Source: Siphonodentalium dalli (taxonomy: Eukaryota > Mollusca > Scaphopoda > Gadilida > Siphonodentaliidae). From it: a DNA stretch of 64,000 nt. The DNA is taken from positions 4,239,784 to 4,303,783 of the forward strand of contig CP136066.1 of NCBI GenBank assembly GCA_032622095.1, read 5' to 3'. Shown in pieces: positions 1-11,348 of the stretch; the first letter of the stretch is position 1; the number at the start of each line of letters is the position of its first letter. Below the pieces are notes generated by a model that did not search any database, had not been told where the DNA came from, and saw nothing but the letters and a program-made list of their open reading frames with translations. Position numbers and translations under genes: made by a program.

Positions 1-42
1 TTGGGCCGCCTTGACTTTACTATGAGGGAACTGGCTTTCGCT

Positions 43-115
43 GGCCTCGTGGCCTAATGGATAAGGCGTCTGACTTCGAATCAGAAGATTGCGAGTTCGA
101 GTCTCGTCGGGGTCG
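43..115 (+). tRNA. tRNA-Arg-TCG: tRNA-Arg(TCG), unit 1
   Basis: This is a 73-nt cloverleaf without intron. The acceptor stem is 43-49 with 108-114 (pairs 2-71 and 5-68 are G-U), and the discriminator is G115. The D arm carries the A box (TGGCCTAATGG). The anticodon loop CTTCGAA has TCG at 76-78, which reads CGA codons. The T arm carries the B box (GTTCGAGTC). The internal A and B boxes are the RNA polymerase III promoter. It is the reference copy for the later tRNA-Arg entries. Confidence 0.97.
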
Positions 116-120
116 ATTAA

Positions 121-125
121 TTTTT
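121..125 (+). terminator. Pol III terminator of tRNA-Arg (unit 1)
   Basis: A TTTTT run lies six bases after the tRNA 3' end, and a second T5 follows about ten bases later. The same arrangement recurs in the other units. Confidence 0.85.
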
Positions 126-376
126 ATAACATTTTTATGTTTCCAAATGGTCAAGTTTGGTGTCACCATCGGCTACGGGTTTTACATGCGCATATTGAGT
201 GTTAATCGGCGCCATTTTCGAAGTTAGCGCATGTTGGGTATCAAATGACAGTCAAGACCATATTGGGTTAATGGAAATGTGTCCAGGTTCAAAATCAAGC
301 GCACACTTCGTTATATAAGCTGAGGACGGACACATTGTGGTCTATTGGAAATATAAAAACAAACAAAAATATGTAT

Positions 377-381
377 AAAAA
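377..381 (-). terminator. Pol III terminator of tRNA-Tyr (unit 1)
   Basis: On the minus strand a T5 run lies about 11 bases after the tRNA 3' end, with a back-up T5 at 365-369. Position 378 is A to C in units 31, 32, 35 and 41, which leaves only three consecutive T. In unit 44 the run is broken by another substitution. Confidence 0.8.
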
Positions 382-391
382 TTTTCTCCAC

Positions 392-484
392 TCCCTCGAA
401 CCGGATTCGAACCAGTGACCTAAGGATAGCTGACAACGTCGTAGCATCTACAGTCCTCCGCTCTACCAACTGAGCTATCGAGGG
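392..484 (-). tRNA. tRNA-Tyr-GTA: tRNA-Tyr(GTA) with 20-nt intron, unit 1
   Basis: The gene is 93 nt including discriminator A (392). The acceptor CCCTCGA (484-478) pairs perfectly with TCGAGGG (399-393). The A box is TAGCTCAGTTGG and the B box GGTTCGAATCC. The anticodon GTA is at 451-449. A 20-nt intron (447-428) lies one base 3' of the anticodon, the canonical position 37/38 for eukaryotic tRNA-Tyr, so splicing by the tRNA endonuclease is expected. Without the intron it is a 73-nt tRNA. It is the reference copy for later tRNA-Tyr entries. Confidence 0.97.
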
Positions 485-721
485 TCGGCTGAAATGGTGC
501 GCGCGCAAATTTCGCCTGCTTTTAATAGTCAAACGGGATGAAATTTCTAAATATCGATTCTCTTTGTTGAATCATTTATGAATGCCGGAGAATTTAATTC
601 TCACAACGGAACCTGTTTCTCGCAACACGATGTACGAAATATCTAGTATTGAATGGAAATAACTCATTTGAACATCGCATTGGGCCGCCTTGACTTTACT
701 ATGAGGGAACTGGCTTTCGCT

Positions 722-794
722 GGCCTCGTGGCCTAATGGATAAGGCGTCTGACTTCGAATCAGAAGATTGCGAGTTCGAGTCTCGTCGGGGTCG
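722..794 (+). tRNA. tRNA-Arg-TCG: tRNA-Arg(TCG), unit 2
   Basis: No difference from unit 1 seen. Confidence 0.95.
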
Positions 795-1070
795 ATTAAT
801 TTTTATAACATTTTTATGTTTCCAAATGGTCAAGTTTGGTGTCACCATCGGCTACGGGTTTTACATGCGCATATTGAGTGTTAATCGGCGCCATTTTCGA
901 AGTTAGCGCATGTTGGGTATCAAATGACAGTCAAGACCATATTGGGTTAATGGAAATGTGTCCAGGTTCAAAATCAAGCGCACACTTCGTTATATAAGCT
1001 GAGGACGGACACATTGTGGTCTATTGGAAATATAAAAACAAACAAAAATATGTATAAAAATTTTCTCCAC

Positions 1071-1163
1071 TCCCTCGAACCGGATTCGAACCAGTGACCT
1101 AAGGATAGCTGACAACGTCGTAGCATCTACAGTCCTCCGCTCTACCAACTGAGCTATCGAGGG
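1071..1163 (-). tRNA. tRNA-Tyr-GTA: tRNA-Tyr(GTA), unit 2
   Basis: No difference from unit 1 seen. Confidence 0.95.
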
Positions 1164-1400
1164 TCGGCTGAAATGGTGCGCGCGCAAATTTCGCCTGCTT
1201 TTAATAGTCAAACGGGATGAAATTTCTAAATATCGATTCTCTTTGTTGAATCATTTATGAATGCCGGAGAATTTAATTCTCACAACGGAACCTGTTTCTC
1301 GCAACACGATGTACGAAATATCTAGTATTGAATGGAAATAACTAATTTGAACATCGCATTGGGCCGCCTTGACTTTACTATGAGGGAACTGGCTTTCGCT

Positions 1401-1473
1401 GGCCTCGTGGCCTAATGGATAAGGCGTCTGACTTCGAATCAGAAGATTGCGAGTTCGAGTCTCGTCGGGGTCG
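1401..1473 (+). tRNA. tRNA-Arg-TCG: tRNA-Arg(TCG), unit 3
   Basis: No difference from unit 1 seen. Confidence 0.95.
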
Positions 1474-1749
1474 ATTAATTTTTATAACATTTTTATGTTT
1501 CCAAATGGTCAAGTTTGGTGTCACCATCGGCTACGGGTTTTACATGCGCATATTGAGTGTTAATCGGCGCCATTTTCGAAGTTAGCGCATGTTGGGTATC
1601 AAATGACAGTCAAGACCATATTGGGTTAATGGAAATGTGTCCAGGTTCAAAATCAAGCGCACACTTCGTTATATAAGCTGAGGACGGACACATTGTGGTC
1701 TATTGGAAATATAAAAACAAACAAAAATATGTATAAAAATTTTCTCCAC

Positions 1750-1842
1750 TCCCTCGAACCGGATTCGAACCAGTGACCTAAGGATAGCTGACAACGTCGT
1801 AGCATCTACAGTCCTCCGCTCTACCAACTGAGCTATCGAGGG
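1750..1842 (-). tRNA. tRNA-Tyr-GTA: tRNA-Tyr(GTA), unit 3
   Basis: No difference from unit 1 seen. Confidence 0.95.
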
Positions 1843-2079
1843 TCGGCTGAAATGGTGCGCGCGCAAATTTCGCCTGCTTTTAATAGTCAAACGGGATGAA
1901 ATTTCTAAATATCGATTCTCTTTGTTGAATCATTTATGAATGCCGGAGAATTTAATTCTCACAACGGAACCTGTTTCTCGCAACACGATGTACGAAATAT
2001 CTAGTATTGAATGGAAATAACTAATTTGAACATCGCATTGGGCCGCCTTGACTTTACTATGAGGGAACTGGCTTTCGCT

Positions 2080-2152
2080 GGCCTCGTGGCCTAATGGATA
2101 AGGCGTCTGACTTCGAATCAGAAGATTGCGAGTTCGAGTCTCGTCGGGGTCG
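2080..2152 (+). tRNA. tRNA-Arg-TCG: tRNA-Arg(TCG), unit 4
   Basis: No difference from unit 1 seen. Confidence 0.95.
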
Positions 2153-2428
2153 ATTAATTTTTATAACATTTTTATGTTTCCAAATGGTCAAGTTTGGTGT
2201 CACCATCGGCTACGGGTTTTACATGCGCATATTGAGTGTTAATCGGCGCCATTTTCGAAGTTAGCGCATGTTGGGTATCAAATGACAGTCAAGACCATAT
2301 TGGGTTAATGGAAATGTGTCCAGGTTCAAAATCAAGCGCACACTTCGTTATATAAGCTGAGGACGGACACATTGTGGTCTATTGGAAATATAAAAACAAA
2401 CAAAAATATGTATAAAAATTTTCTCCAC

Positions 2429-2521
2429 TCCCTCGAACCGGATTCGAACCAGTGACCTAAGGATAGCTGACAACGTCGTAGCATCTACAGTCCTCCGCTC
2501 TACCAACTGAGCTATCGAGGG
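2429..2521 (-). tRNA. tRNA-Tyr-GTA: tRNA-Tyr(GTA), unit 4
   Basis: No difference from unit 1 seen. Confidence 0.95.
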
Positions 2522-2758
2522 TCGGCTGAAATGGTGCGCGCGCAAATTTCGCCTGCTTTTAATAGTCAAACGGGATGAAATTTCTAAATATCGATTCTCT
2601 TTGTTGAATCATTTATGAATGCCGGAGAATTTAATTCTCACAACGGAACCTGTTTCTCGCAACACGATGTACGAAATATCTAGTATTGAATGGAAATAAC
2701 TAATTTGAACATCGCATTGGGCCGCCTTGACTTTACTATGAGGGAACTGGCTTTCGCT

Positions 2759-2831
2759 GGCCTCGTGGCCTAATGGATAAGGCGTCTGACTTCGAATCAG
2801 AAGATTGCGAGTTCGAGTCTCGTCGGGGTCG
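2759..2831 (+). tRNA. tRNA-Arg-TCG: tRNA-Arg(TCG), unit 5
   Basis: No difference from unit 1 seen. Confidence 0.95.
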
Positions 2832-3107
2832 ATTAATTTTTATAACATTTTTATGTTTCCAAATGGTCAAGTTTGGTGTCACCATCGGCTACGGGTTTTA
2901 CATGCGCATATTGAGTGTTAATCGGCGCCATTTTCGAAGTTAGCGCATGTTGGGTATCAAATGACAGTCAAGACCATATTGGGTTAATGGAAATGTGTCC
3001 AGGTTCAAAATCAAGCGCACACTTCGTTATATAAGCTGAGGACGGACACATTGTGGTCTATTGGAAATATAAAAACAAACAAAAATATGTATAAAAATTT
3101 TCTCCAC

Positions 3108-3200
3108 TCCCTCGAACCGGATTCGAACCAGTGACCTAAGGATAGCTGACAACGTCGTAGCATCTACAGTCCTCCGCTCTACCAACTGAGCTATCGAGGG
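3108..3200 (-). tRNA. tRNA-Tyr-GTA: tRNA-Tyr(GTA), unit 5
   Basis: No difference from unit 1 seen. Confidence 0.95.
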
Positions 3201-3437
3201 TCGGCTGAAATGGTGCGCGCGCAAATTTCGCCTGCTTTTAATAGTCAAACGGGATGAAATTTCTAAATATCGATTCTCTTTGTTGAATCATTTATGAATG
3301 CCGGAGAATTTAATTCTCACAACGGAACCTGTTTCTCGCAACACGATGTACGAAATATCTAGTATTGAATGGAAATAACTAATTTGAACATCGCATTGGG
3401 CCGCCTTGACTTTACTATGAGGGAACTGGCTTTCGCT

Positions 3438-3510
3438 GGCCTCGTGGCCTAATGGATAAGGCGTCTGACTTCGAATCAGAAGATTGCGAGTTCGAGTCTC
3501 GTCGGGGTCG
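3438..3510 (+). tRNA. tRNA-Arg-TCG: tRNA-Arg(TCG), unit 6
   Basis: No difference from unit 1 seen. Confidence 0.95.
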
Positions 3511-3786
3511 ATTAATTTTTATAACATTTTTATGTTTCCAAATGGTCAAGTTTGGTGTCACCATCGGCTACGGGTTTTACATGCGCATATTGAGTGTTAA
3601 TCGGCGCCATTTTCGAAGTTAGCGCATGTTGGGTATCAAATGACAGTCAAGACCATATTGGGTTAATGGAAATGTGTCCAGGTTCAAAATCAAGCGCACA
3701 CTTCGTTATATAAGCTGAGGACGGACACATTGTGGTCTATTGGAAATATAAAAACAAACAAAAATATGTATAAAAATTTTCTCCAC

Positions 3787-3879
3787 TCCCTCGAACCGGA
3801 TTCGAACCAGTGACCTAAGGATAGCTGACAACGTCGTAGCATCTACAGTCCTCCGCTCTACCAACTGAGCTATCGAGGG
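3787..3879 (-). tRNA. tRNA-Tyr-GTA: tRNA-Tyr(GTA), unit 6
   Basis: No difference from unit 1 seen. Confidence 0.95.
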
Positions 3880-4116
3880 TCGGCTGAAATGGTGCGCGCG
3901 CAAATTTCGCCTGCTTTTAATAGTCAAACGGGATGAAATTTCTAAATATCGATTCTCTTTGTTGAATCATTTATGAATGCCGGAGAATTTAATTCTCACA
4001 ACGGAACCTGTTTCTCGCAACACGATGTACGAAATATCTAGTATTGAATGGAAATAACTAATTTGAACATCGCATTGGGCCGCCTTGACTTTACTATGAG
4101 GGAACTGGCTTTCGCT

Positions 4117-4189
4117 GGCCTCGTGGCCTAATGGATAAGGCGTCTGACTTCGAATCAGAAGATTGCGAGTTCGAGTCTCGTCGGGGTCG
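4117..4189 (+). tRNA. tRNA-Arg-TCG: tRNA-Arg(TCG), unit 7
   Basis: No difference from unit 1 seen. Confidence 0.95.
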
Positions 4190-4465
4190 ATTAATTTTTA
4201 TAACATTTTTATGTTTCCAAATGGTCAAGTTTGGTGTCACCATCGGCTACGGGTTTTACATGCGCATATTGAGTGTTAATCGGCGCCATTTTCGAAGTTA
4301 GCGCATGTTGGGTATCAAATGACAGTCAAGACCATATTGGGTTAATGGAAATGTGTCCAGGTTCAAAATCAAGCGCACACTTCGTTATATAAGCTGAGGA
4401 CGGACACATTGTGGTCTATTGGAAATATAAAAACAAACAAAAATATGTATAAAAATTTTCTCCAC

Positions 4466-4558
4466 TCCCTCGAACCGGATTCGAACCAGTGACCTAAGGA
4501 TAGCTGACAACGTCGTAGCATCTACAGTCCTCCGCTCTACCAACTGAGCTATCGAGGG
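4466..4558 (-). tRNA. tRNA-Tyr-GTA: tRNA-Tyr(GTA), unit 7
   Basis: No difference from unit 1 seen. Confidence 0.95.
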
Positions 4559-4795
4559 TCGGCTGAAATGGTGCGCGCGCAAATTTCGCCTGCTTTTAAT
4601 AGTCAAACGGGATGAAATTTCTAAATATCGATTCTCTTTGTTGAATCATTTATGAATGCCGGAGAATTTAATTCTCACAACGGAACCTGTTTCTCGCAAC
4701 ACGATGTACGAAATATCTAGTATTGAATGGAAATAACTAATTTGAACATCGCATTGGGCCGCCTTGACTTTACTATGAGGGAACTGGCTTTCGCT

Positions 4796-4868
4796 GGCCT
4801 CGTGGCCTAATGGATAAGGCGTCTGACTTCGAATCAGAAGATTGCGAGTTCGAGTCTCGTCGGGGTCG
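4796..4868 (+). tRNA. tRNA-Arg-TCG: tRNA-Arg(TCG), unit 8
   Basis: No difference from unit 1 seen. Confidence 0.95.
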
Positions 4869-5144
4869 ATTAATTTTTATAACATTTTTATGTTTCCAAA
4901 TGGTCAAGTTTGGTGTCACCATCGGCTACGGGTTTTACATGCGCATATTGAGTGTTAATCGGCGCCATTTTCGAAGTTAGCGCATGTTGGGTATCAAATG
5001 ACAGTCAAGACCATATTGGGTTAATGGAAATGTGTCCAGGTTCAAAATCAAGCGCACACTTCGTTATATAAGCTGAGGACGGACACATTGTGGTCTATTG
5101 GAAATATAAAAACAAACAAAAATATGTATAAAAATTTTCTCCAC

Positions 5145-5237
5145 TCCCTCGAACCGGATTCGAACCAGTGACCTAAGGATAGCTGACAACGTCGTAGCAT
5201 CTACAGTCCTCCGCTCTACCAACTGAGCTATCGAGGG
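5145..5237 (-). tRNA. tRNA-Tyr-GTA: tRNA-Tyr(GTA), unit 8
   Basis: No difference from unit 1 seen. Confidence 0.95.
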
Positions 5238-5474
5238 TCGGCTGAAATGGTGCGCGCGCAAATTTCGCCTGCTTTTAATAGTCAAACGGGATGAAATTTC
5301 TAAATATCGATTCTCTTTGTTGAATCATTTATGAATGCCGGAGAATTTAATTCTCACAACGGAACCTGTTTCTCGCAACACGATGTACGAAATATCTAGT
5401 ATTGAATGGAAATAACTAATTTGAACATCGCATTGGGCCGCCTTGACTTTACTATGAGGGAACTGGCTTTCGCT

Positions 5475-5547
5475 GGCCTCGTGGCCTAATGGATAAGGCG
5501 TCTGACTTCGAATCAGAAGATTGCGAGTTCGAGTCTCGTCGGGGTCG
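5475..5547 (+). tRNA. tRNA-Arg-TCG: tRNA-Arg(TCG), unit 9
   Basis: No difference from unit 1 seen. Confidence 0.95.
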
Positions 5548-5823
5548 ATTAATTTTTATAACATTTTTATGTTTCCAAATGGTCAAGTTTGGTGTCACCA
5601 TCGGCTACGGGTTTTACATGCGCATATTGAGTGTTAATCGGCGCCATTTTCGAAGTTAGCGCATGTTGGGTATCAAATGACAGTCAAGACCATATTGGGT
5701 TAATGGAAATGTGTCCAGGTTCAAAATCAAGCGCACACTTCGTTATATAAGCTGAGGACGGACACATTGTGGTCTATTGGAAATATAAAAACAAACAAAA
5801 ATATGTATAAAAATTTTCTCCAC

Positions 5824-5916
5824 TCCCTCGAACCGGATTCGAACCAGTGACCTAAGGATAGCTGACAACGTCGTAGCATCTACAGTCCTCCGCTCTACCA
5901 ACTGAGCTATCGAGGG
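5824..5916 (-). tRNA. tRNA-Tyr-GTA: tRNA-Tyr(GTA), unit 9
   Basis: No difference from unit 1 seen. Confidence 0.95.
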
Positions 5917-6153
5917 TCGGCTGAAATGGTGCGCGCGCAAATTTCGCCTGCTTTTAATAGTCAAACGGGATGAAATTTCTAAATATCGATTCTCTTTGTT
6001 GAATCATTTATGAATGCCGGAGAATTTAATTCTCACAACGGAACCTGTTTCTCGCAACACGATGTACGAAATATCTAGTATTGAATGGAAATAACTAATT
6101 TGAACATCGCATTGGGCCGCCTTGACTTTACTATGAGGGAACTGGCTTTCGCT

Positions 6154-6226
6154 GGCCTCGTGGCCTAATGGATAAGGCGTCTGACTTCGAATCAGAAGAT
6201 TGCGAGTTCGAGTCTCGTCGGGGTCG
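6154..6226 (+). tRNA. tRNA-Arg-TCG: tRNA-Arg(TCG), unit 10
   Basis: No difference from unit 1 in the gene; the unit's spacer carries T to A at 6675. Confidence 0.95.
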
Positions 6227-6502
6227 ATTAATTTTTATAACATTTTTATGTTTCCAAATGGTCAAGTTTGGTGTCACCATCGGCTACGGGTTTTACATGC
6301 GCATATTGAGTGTTAATCGGCGCCATTTTCGAAGTTAGCGCATGTTGGGTATCAAATGACAGTCAAGACCATATTGGGTTAATGGAAATGTGTCCAGGTT
6401 CAAAATCAAGCGCACACTTCGTTATATAAGCTGAGGACGGACACATTGTGGTCTATTGGAAATATAAAAACAAACAAAAATATGTATAAAAATTTTCTCC
6501 AC

Positions 6503-6595
6503 TCCCTCGAACCGGATTCGAACCAGTGACCTAAGGATAGCTGACAACGTCGTAGCATCTACAGTCCTCCGCTCTACCAACTGAGCTATCGAGGG
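6503..6595 (-). tRNA. tRNA-Tyr-GTA: tRNA-Tyr(GTA), unit 10
   Basis: No difference from unit 1 seen. Confidence 0.95.
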
Positions 6596-6832
6596 TCGGC
6601 TGAAATGGTGCGCGCGCAAATTTCGCCTGCTTTTAATAGTCAAACGGGATGAAATTTCTAAATATCGATTCTCTATGTTGAATCATTTATGAATGCCGGA
6701 GAATTTAATTCTCACAACGGAACCTGTTTCTCGCAACACGATGTACGAAATATCTAGTATTGAATGGAAATAACTAATTTGAACATCGCATTGGGCCGCC
6801 TTGACTTTACTATGAGGGAACTGGCTTTCGCT

Positions 6833-6905
6833 GGCCTCGTGGCCTAATGGATAAGGCGTCTGACTTCGAATCAGAAGATTGCGAGTTCGAGTCTCGTCGG
6901 GGTCG
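6833..6905 (+). tRNA. tRNA-Arg-TCG: tRNA-Arg(TCG), unit 11
   Basis: No difference from unit 1 in the gene; spacer T to A at 7354. Confidence 0.95.
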
Positions 6906-7181
6906 ATTAATTTTTATAACATTTTTATGTTTCCAAATGGTCAAGTTTGGTGTCACCATCGGCTACGGGTTTTACATGCGCATATTGAGTGTTAATCGGC
7001 GCCATTTTCGAAGTTAGCGCATGTTGGGTATCAAATGACAGTCAAGACCATATTGGGTTAATGGAAATGTGTCCAGGTTCAAAATCAAGCGCACACTTCG
7101 TTATATAAGCTGAGGACGGACACATTGTGGTCTATTGGAAATATAAAAACAAACAAAAATATGTATAAAAATTTTCTCCAC

Positions 7182-7274
7182 TCCCTCGAACCGGATTCGA
7201 ACCAGTGACCTAAGGATAGCTGACAACGTCGTAGCATCTACAGTCCTCCGCTCTACCAACTGAGCTATCGAGGG
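7182..7274 (-). tRNA. tRNA-Tyr-GTA: tRNA-Tyr(GTA), unit 11
   Basis: No difference from unit 1 seen. Confidence 0.95.
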
Positions 7275-7511
7275 TCGGCTGAAATGGTGCGCGCGCAAAT
7301 TTCGCCTGCTTTTAATAGTCAAACGGGATGAAATTTCTAAATATCGATTCTCTATGTTGAATCATTTATGAATGCCGGAGAATTTAATTCTCACAACGGA
7401 ACCTGTTTCTCGCAACACGATGTACGAAATATCTAGTATTGAATGGAAATAACTAATTTGAACATCGCATTGGGCCGCCTTGACTTTACTATGAGGGAAC
7501 TGGCTTTCGCT

Positions 7512-7584
7512 GGCCTCGTGGCCTAATGGATAAGGCGTCTGACTTCGAATCAGAAGATTGCGAGTTCGAGTCTCGTCGGGGTCG
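7512..7584 (+). tRNA. tRNA-Arg-TCG: tRNA-Arg(TCG), unit 12
   Basis: No difference from unit 1 in the gene; spacer G to A at 7659. Confidence 0.95.
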
Positions 7585-7860
7585 ATTAATTTTTATAACA
7601 TTTTTATGTTTCCAAATGGTCAAGTTTGGTGTCACCATCGGCTACGGGTTTTACATGCACATATTGAGTGTTAATCGGCGCCATTTTCGAAGTTAGCGCA
7701 TGTTGGGTATCAAATGACAGTCAAGACCATATTGGGTTAATGGAAATGTGTCCAGGTTCAAAATCAAGCGCACACTTCGTTATATAAGCTGAGGACGGAC
7801 ACATTGTGGTCTATTGGAAATATAAAAACAAACAAAAATATGTATAAAAATTTTCTCCAC

Positions 7861-7953
7861 TCCCTCGAACCGGATTCGAACCAGTGACCTAAGGATAGCT
7901 GACAACGTCGTAGCATCTACAGTCCTCCGCTCTACCAACTGAGCTATCGAGGG
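7861..7953 (-). tRNA. tRNA-Tyr-GTA: tRNA-Tyr(GTA), unit 12
   Basis: No difference from unit 1 seen. Confidence 0.95.
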
Positions 7954-8190
7954 TCGGCTGAAATGGTGCGCGCGCAAATTTCGCCTGCTTTTAATAGTCA
8001 AACGGGATGAAATTTCTAAATATCGATTCTCTTTGTTGAATCATTTATGAATGCCGGAGAATTTAATTCTCACAACGGAACCTGTTTCTCGCAACACGAT
8101 GTACGAAATATCTAGTATTGAATGGAAATAACTAATTTGAACATCGCATTGGGCCGCCTTGACTTTACTATGAGGGAACTGGCTTTCGCT

Positions 8191-8263
8191 GGCCTCGTGG
8201 CCTAATGGATAAGGCGTCTGACTTCGAATCAGAAGATTGCGAGTTCGAGTCTCGTCGGGGTCG
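8191..8263 (+). tRNA. tRNA-Arg-TCG: tRNA-Arg(TCG), unit 13
   Basis: No difference from unit 1 seen. Confidence 0.95.
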
Positions 8264-8539
8264 ATTAATTTTTATAACATTTTTATGTTTCCAAATGGTC
8301 AAGTTTGGTGTCACCATCGGCTACGGGTTTTACATGCGCATATTGAGTGTTAATCGGCGCCATTTTCGAAGTTAGCGCATGTTGGGTATCAAATGACAGT
8401 CAAGACCATATTGGGTTAATGGAAATGTGTCCAGGTTCAAAATCAAGCGCACACTTCGTTATATAAGCTGAGGACGGACACATTGTGGTCTATTGGAAAT
8501 ATAAAAACAAACAAAAATATGTATAAAAATTTTCTCCAC

Positions 8540-8632
8540 TCCCTCGAACCGGATTCGAACCAGTGACCTAAGGATAGCTGACAACGTCGTAGCATCTACA
8601 GTCCTCCGCTCTACCAACTGAGCTATCGAGGG
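8540..8632 (-). tRNA. tRNA-Tyr-GTA: tRNA-Tyr(GTA), unit 13
   Basis: No difference from unit 1 seen. Confidence 0.95.
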
Positions 8633-8869
8633 TCGGCTGAAATGGTGCGCGCGCAAATTTCGCCTGCTTTTAATAGTCAAACGGGATGAAATTTCTAAAT
8701 ATCGATTCTCTTTGTTGAATCATTTATGAATGCCGGAGAATTTAATTCTCACAACGGAACCTGTTTCTCGCAACACGATGTACGAAATATCTAGTATTGA
8801 ATGGAAATAACTAATTTGAACATCGCATTGGGCCGCCTTGACTTTACTATGAGGGAACTGGCTTTCGCT

Positions 8870-8942
8870 GGCCTCGTGGCCTAATGGATAAGGCGTCTGA
8901 CTTCGAATCAGAAGATTGCGAGTTCGAGTCTCGTCGGGGTCG
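8870..8942 (+). tRNA. tRNA-Arg-TCG: tRNA-Arg(TCG), unit 14
   Basis: No difference from unit 1 seen. Confidence 0.95.
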
Positions 8943-9218
8943 ATTAATTTTTATAACATTTTTATGTTTCCAAATGGTCAAGTTTGGTGTCACCATCGGC
9001 TACGGGTTTTACATGCGCATATTGAGTGTTAATCGGCGCCATTTTCGAAGTTAGCGCATGTTGGGTATCAAATGACAGTCAAGACCATATTGGGTTAATG
9101 GAAATGTGTCCAGGTTCAAAATCAAGCGCACACTTCGTTATATAAGCTGAGGACGGACACATTGTGGTCTATTGGAAATATAAAAACAAACAAAAATATG
9201 TATAAAAATTTTCTCCAC

Positions 9219-9311
9219 TCCCTCGAACCGGATTCGAACCAGTGACCTAAGGATAGCTGACAACGTCGTAGCATCTACAGTCCTCCGCTCTACCAACTGA
9301 GCTATCGAGGG
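9219..9311 (-). tRNA. tRNA-Tyr-GTA: tRNA-Tyr(GTA), unit 14
   Basis: No difference from unit 1 seen. Confidence 0.95.
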
Positions 9312-9548
9312 TCGGCTGAAATGGTGCGCGCGCAAATTTCGCCTGCTTTTAATAGTCAAACGGGATGAAATTTCTAAATATCGATTCTCTTTGTTGAATC
9401 ATTTATGAATGCCGGAGAATTTAATTCTCACAACGGAACCTGTTTCTCGCAACACGATGTACGAAATATCTAGTATTGAATGGAAATAACTAATTTGAAC
9501 ATCGCATTGGGCCGCCTTGACTTTACTATGAGGGAACTGGCTTTCGCT

Positions 9549-9621
9549 GGCCTCGTGGCCTAATGGATAAGGCGTCTGACTTCGAATCAGAAGATTGCGA
9601 GTTCGAGTCTCGTCGGGGTCG
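9549..9621 (+). tRNA. tRNA-Arg-TCG: tRNA-Arg(TCG), unit 15
   Basis: No difference from unit 1 in the gene; spacer T to A at 10070, as in unit 10. Confidence 0.95.
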
Positions 9622-9897
9622 ATTAATTTTTATAACATTTTTATGTTTCCAAATGGTCAAGTTTGGTGTCACCATCGGCTACGGGTTTTACATGCGCATA
9701 TTGAGTGTTAATCGGCGCCATTTTCGAAGTTAGCGCATGTTGGGTATCAAATGACAGTCAAGACCATATTGGGTTAATGGAAATGTGTCCAGGTTCAAAA
9801 TCAAGCGCACACTTCGTTATATAAGCTGAGGACGGACACATTGTGGTCTATTGGAAATATAAAAACAAACAAAAATATGTATAAAAATTTTCTCCAC

Positions 9898-9990
9898 TCC
9901 CTCGAACCGGATTCGAACCAGTGACCTAAGGATAGCTGACAACGTCGTAGCATCTACAGTCCTCCGCTCTACCAACTGAGCTATCGAGGG
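9898..9990 (-). tRNA. tRNA-Tyr-GTA: tRNA-Tyr(GTA), unit 15
   Basis: No difference from unit 1 seen. Confidence 0.95.
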
Positions 9991-10227
9991 TCGGCTGAAA
10001 TGGTGCGCGCGCAAATTTCGCCTGCTTTTAATAGTCAAACGGGATGAAATTTCTAAATATCGATTCTCTATGTTGAATCATTTATGAATGCCGGAGAATT
10101 TAATTCTCACAACGGAACCTGTTTCTCGCAACACGATGTACGAAATATCTAGTATTGAATGGAAATAACTAATTTGAACATCGCATTGGGCCGCCTTGAC
10201 TTTACTATGAGGGAACTGGCTTTCGCT

Positions 10228-10300
10228 GGCCTCGTGGCCTAATGGATAAGGCGTCTGACTTCGAATCAGAAGATTGCGAGTTCGAGTCTCGTCGGGGTCG
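10228..10300 (+). tRNA. tRNA-Arg-TCG: tRNA-Arg(TCG), unit 16
   Basis: No difference from unit 1 in the gene; spacer T to A at 10749, as in unit 11. Confidence 0.95.
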
Positions 10301-10576
10301 ATTAATTTTTATAACATTTTTATGTTTCCAAATGGTCAAGTTTGGTGTCACCATCGGCTACGGGTTTTACATGCGCATATTGAGTGTTAATCGGCGCCAT
10401 TTTCGAAGTTAGCGCATGTTGGGTATCAAATGACAGTCAAGACCATATTGGGTTAATGGAAATGTGTCCAGGTTCAAAATCAAGCGCACACTTCGTTATA
10501 TAAGCTGAGGACGGACACATTGTGGTCTATTGGAAATATAAAAACAAACAAAAATATGTATAAAAATTTTCTCCAC

Positions 10577-10669
10577 TCCCTCGAACCGGATTCGAACCAG
10601 TGACCTAAGGATAGCTGACAACGTCGTAGCATCTACAGTCCTCCGCTCTACCAACTGAGCTATCGAGGG
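10577..10669 (-). tRNA. tRNA-Tyr-GTA: tRNA-Tyr(GTA), unit 16
   Basis: No difference from unit 1 seen. Confidence 0.95.
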
Positions 10670-10906
10670 TCGGCTGAAATGGTGCGCGCGCAAATTTCGC
10701 CTGCTTTTAATAGTCAAACGGGATGAAATTTCTAAATATCGATTCTCTATGTTGAATCATTTATGAATGCCGGAGAATTTAATTCTCACAACGGAACCTG
10801 TTTCTCGCAACACGATGTACGAAATATCTAGTATTGAATGGAAATAACTAATTTGAACATCGCATTGGGCCGCCTTGACTTTACTATGAGGGAAGTGGCT
10901 TTCGCT

Positions 10907-10979
10907 GGCCTCGTGGCCTAATGGATAAGGCGTCTGACTTCGAATCAGAAGATTGCGAGTTCGAGTCTCGTCGGGGTCG
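10907..10979 (+). tRNA. tRNA-Arg-TCG: tRNA-Arg(TCG), unit 17
   Basis: Gene as unit 1. The 5' flank has C to G in GAACTGG (about 12 bases upstream), and the spacer has G to A at 11054, as in unit 12. Confidence 0.95.
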
Positions 10980-11255
10980 ATTAATTTTTATAACATTTTT
11001 ATGTTTCCAAATGGTCAAGTTTGGTGTCACCATCGGCTACGGGTTTTACATGCACATATTGAGTGTTAATCGGCGCCATTTTCGAAGTTAGCGCATGTTG
11101 GGTATCAAATGACAGTCAAGACCATATTGGGTTAATGGAAATGTGTCCAGGTTCAAAATCAAGCGCACACTTCGTTATATAAGCTGAGGACGGACACATT
11201 GTGGTCTATTGGAAATATAAAAACAAACAAAAATATGTATAAAAATTTTCTCCAC

Positions 11256-11348
11256 TCCCTCGAACCGGATTCGAACCAGTGACCTAAGGATAGCTGACAA
11301 CGTCGTAGCATCTACAGTCCTCCGCTCTACCAACTGAGCTATCGAGGG
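11256..11348 (-). tRNA. tRNA-Tyr-GTA: tRNA-Tyr(GTA), unit 17
   Basis: No difference from unit 1 seen. Confidence 0.95.

Noticed and set aside
311-532. A 73-codon minus-strand frame repeated in almost every array unit
   Set aside because: It runs straight through tRNA-Tyr (the part SIAQLVERR is the usual translation of a tRNA 5' half) and its repetition only reflects the 679-bp unit.
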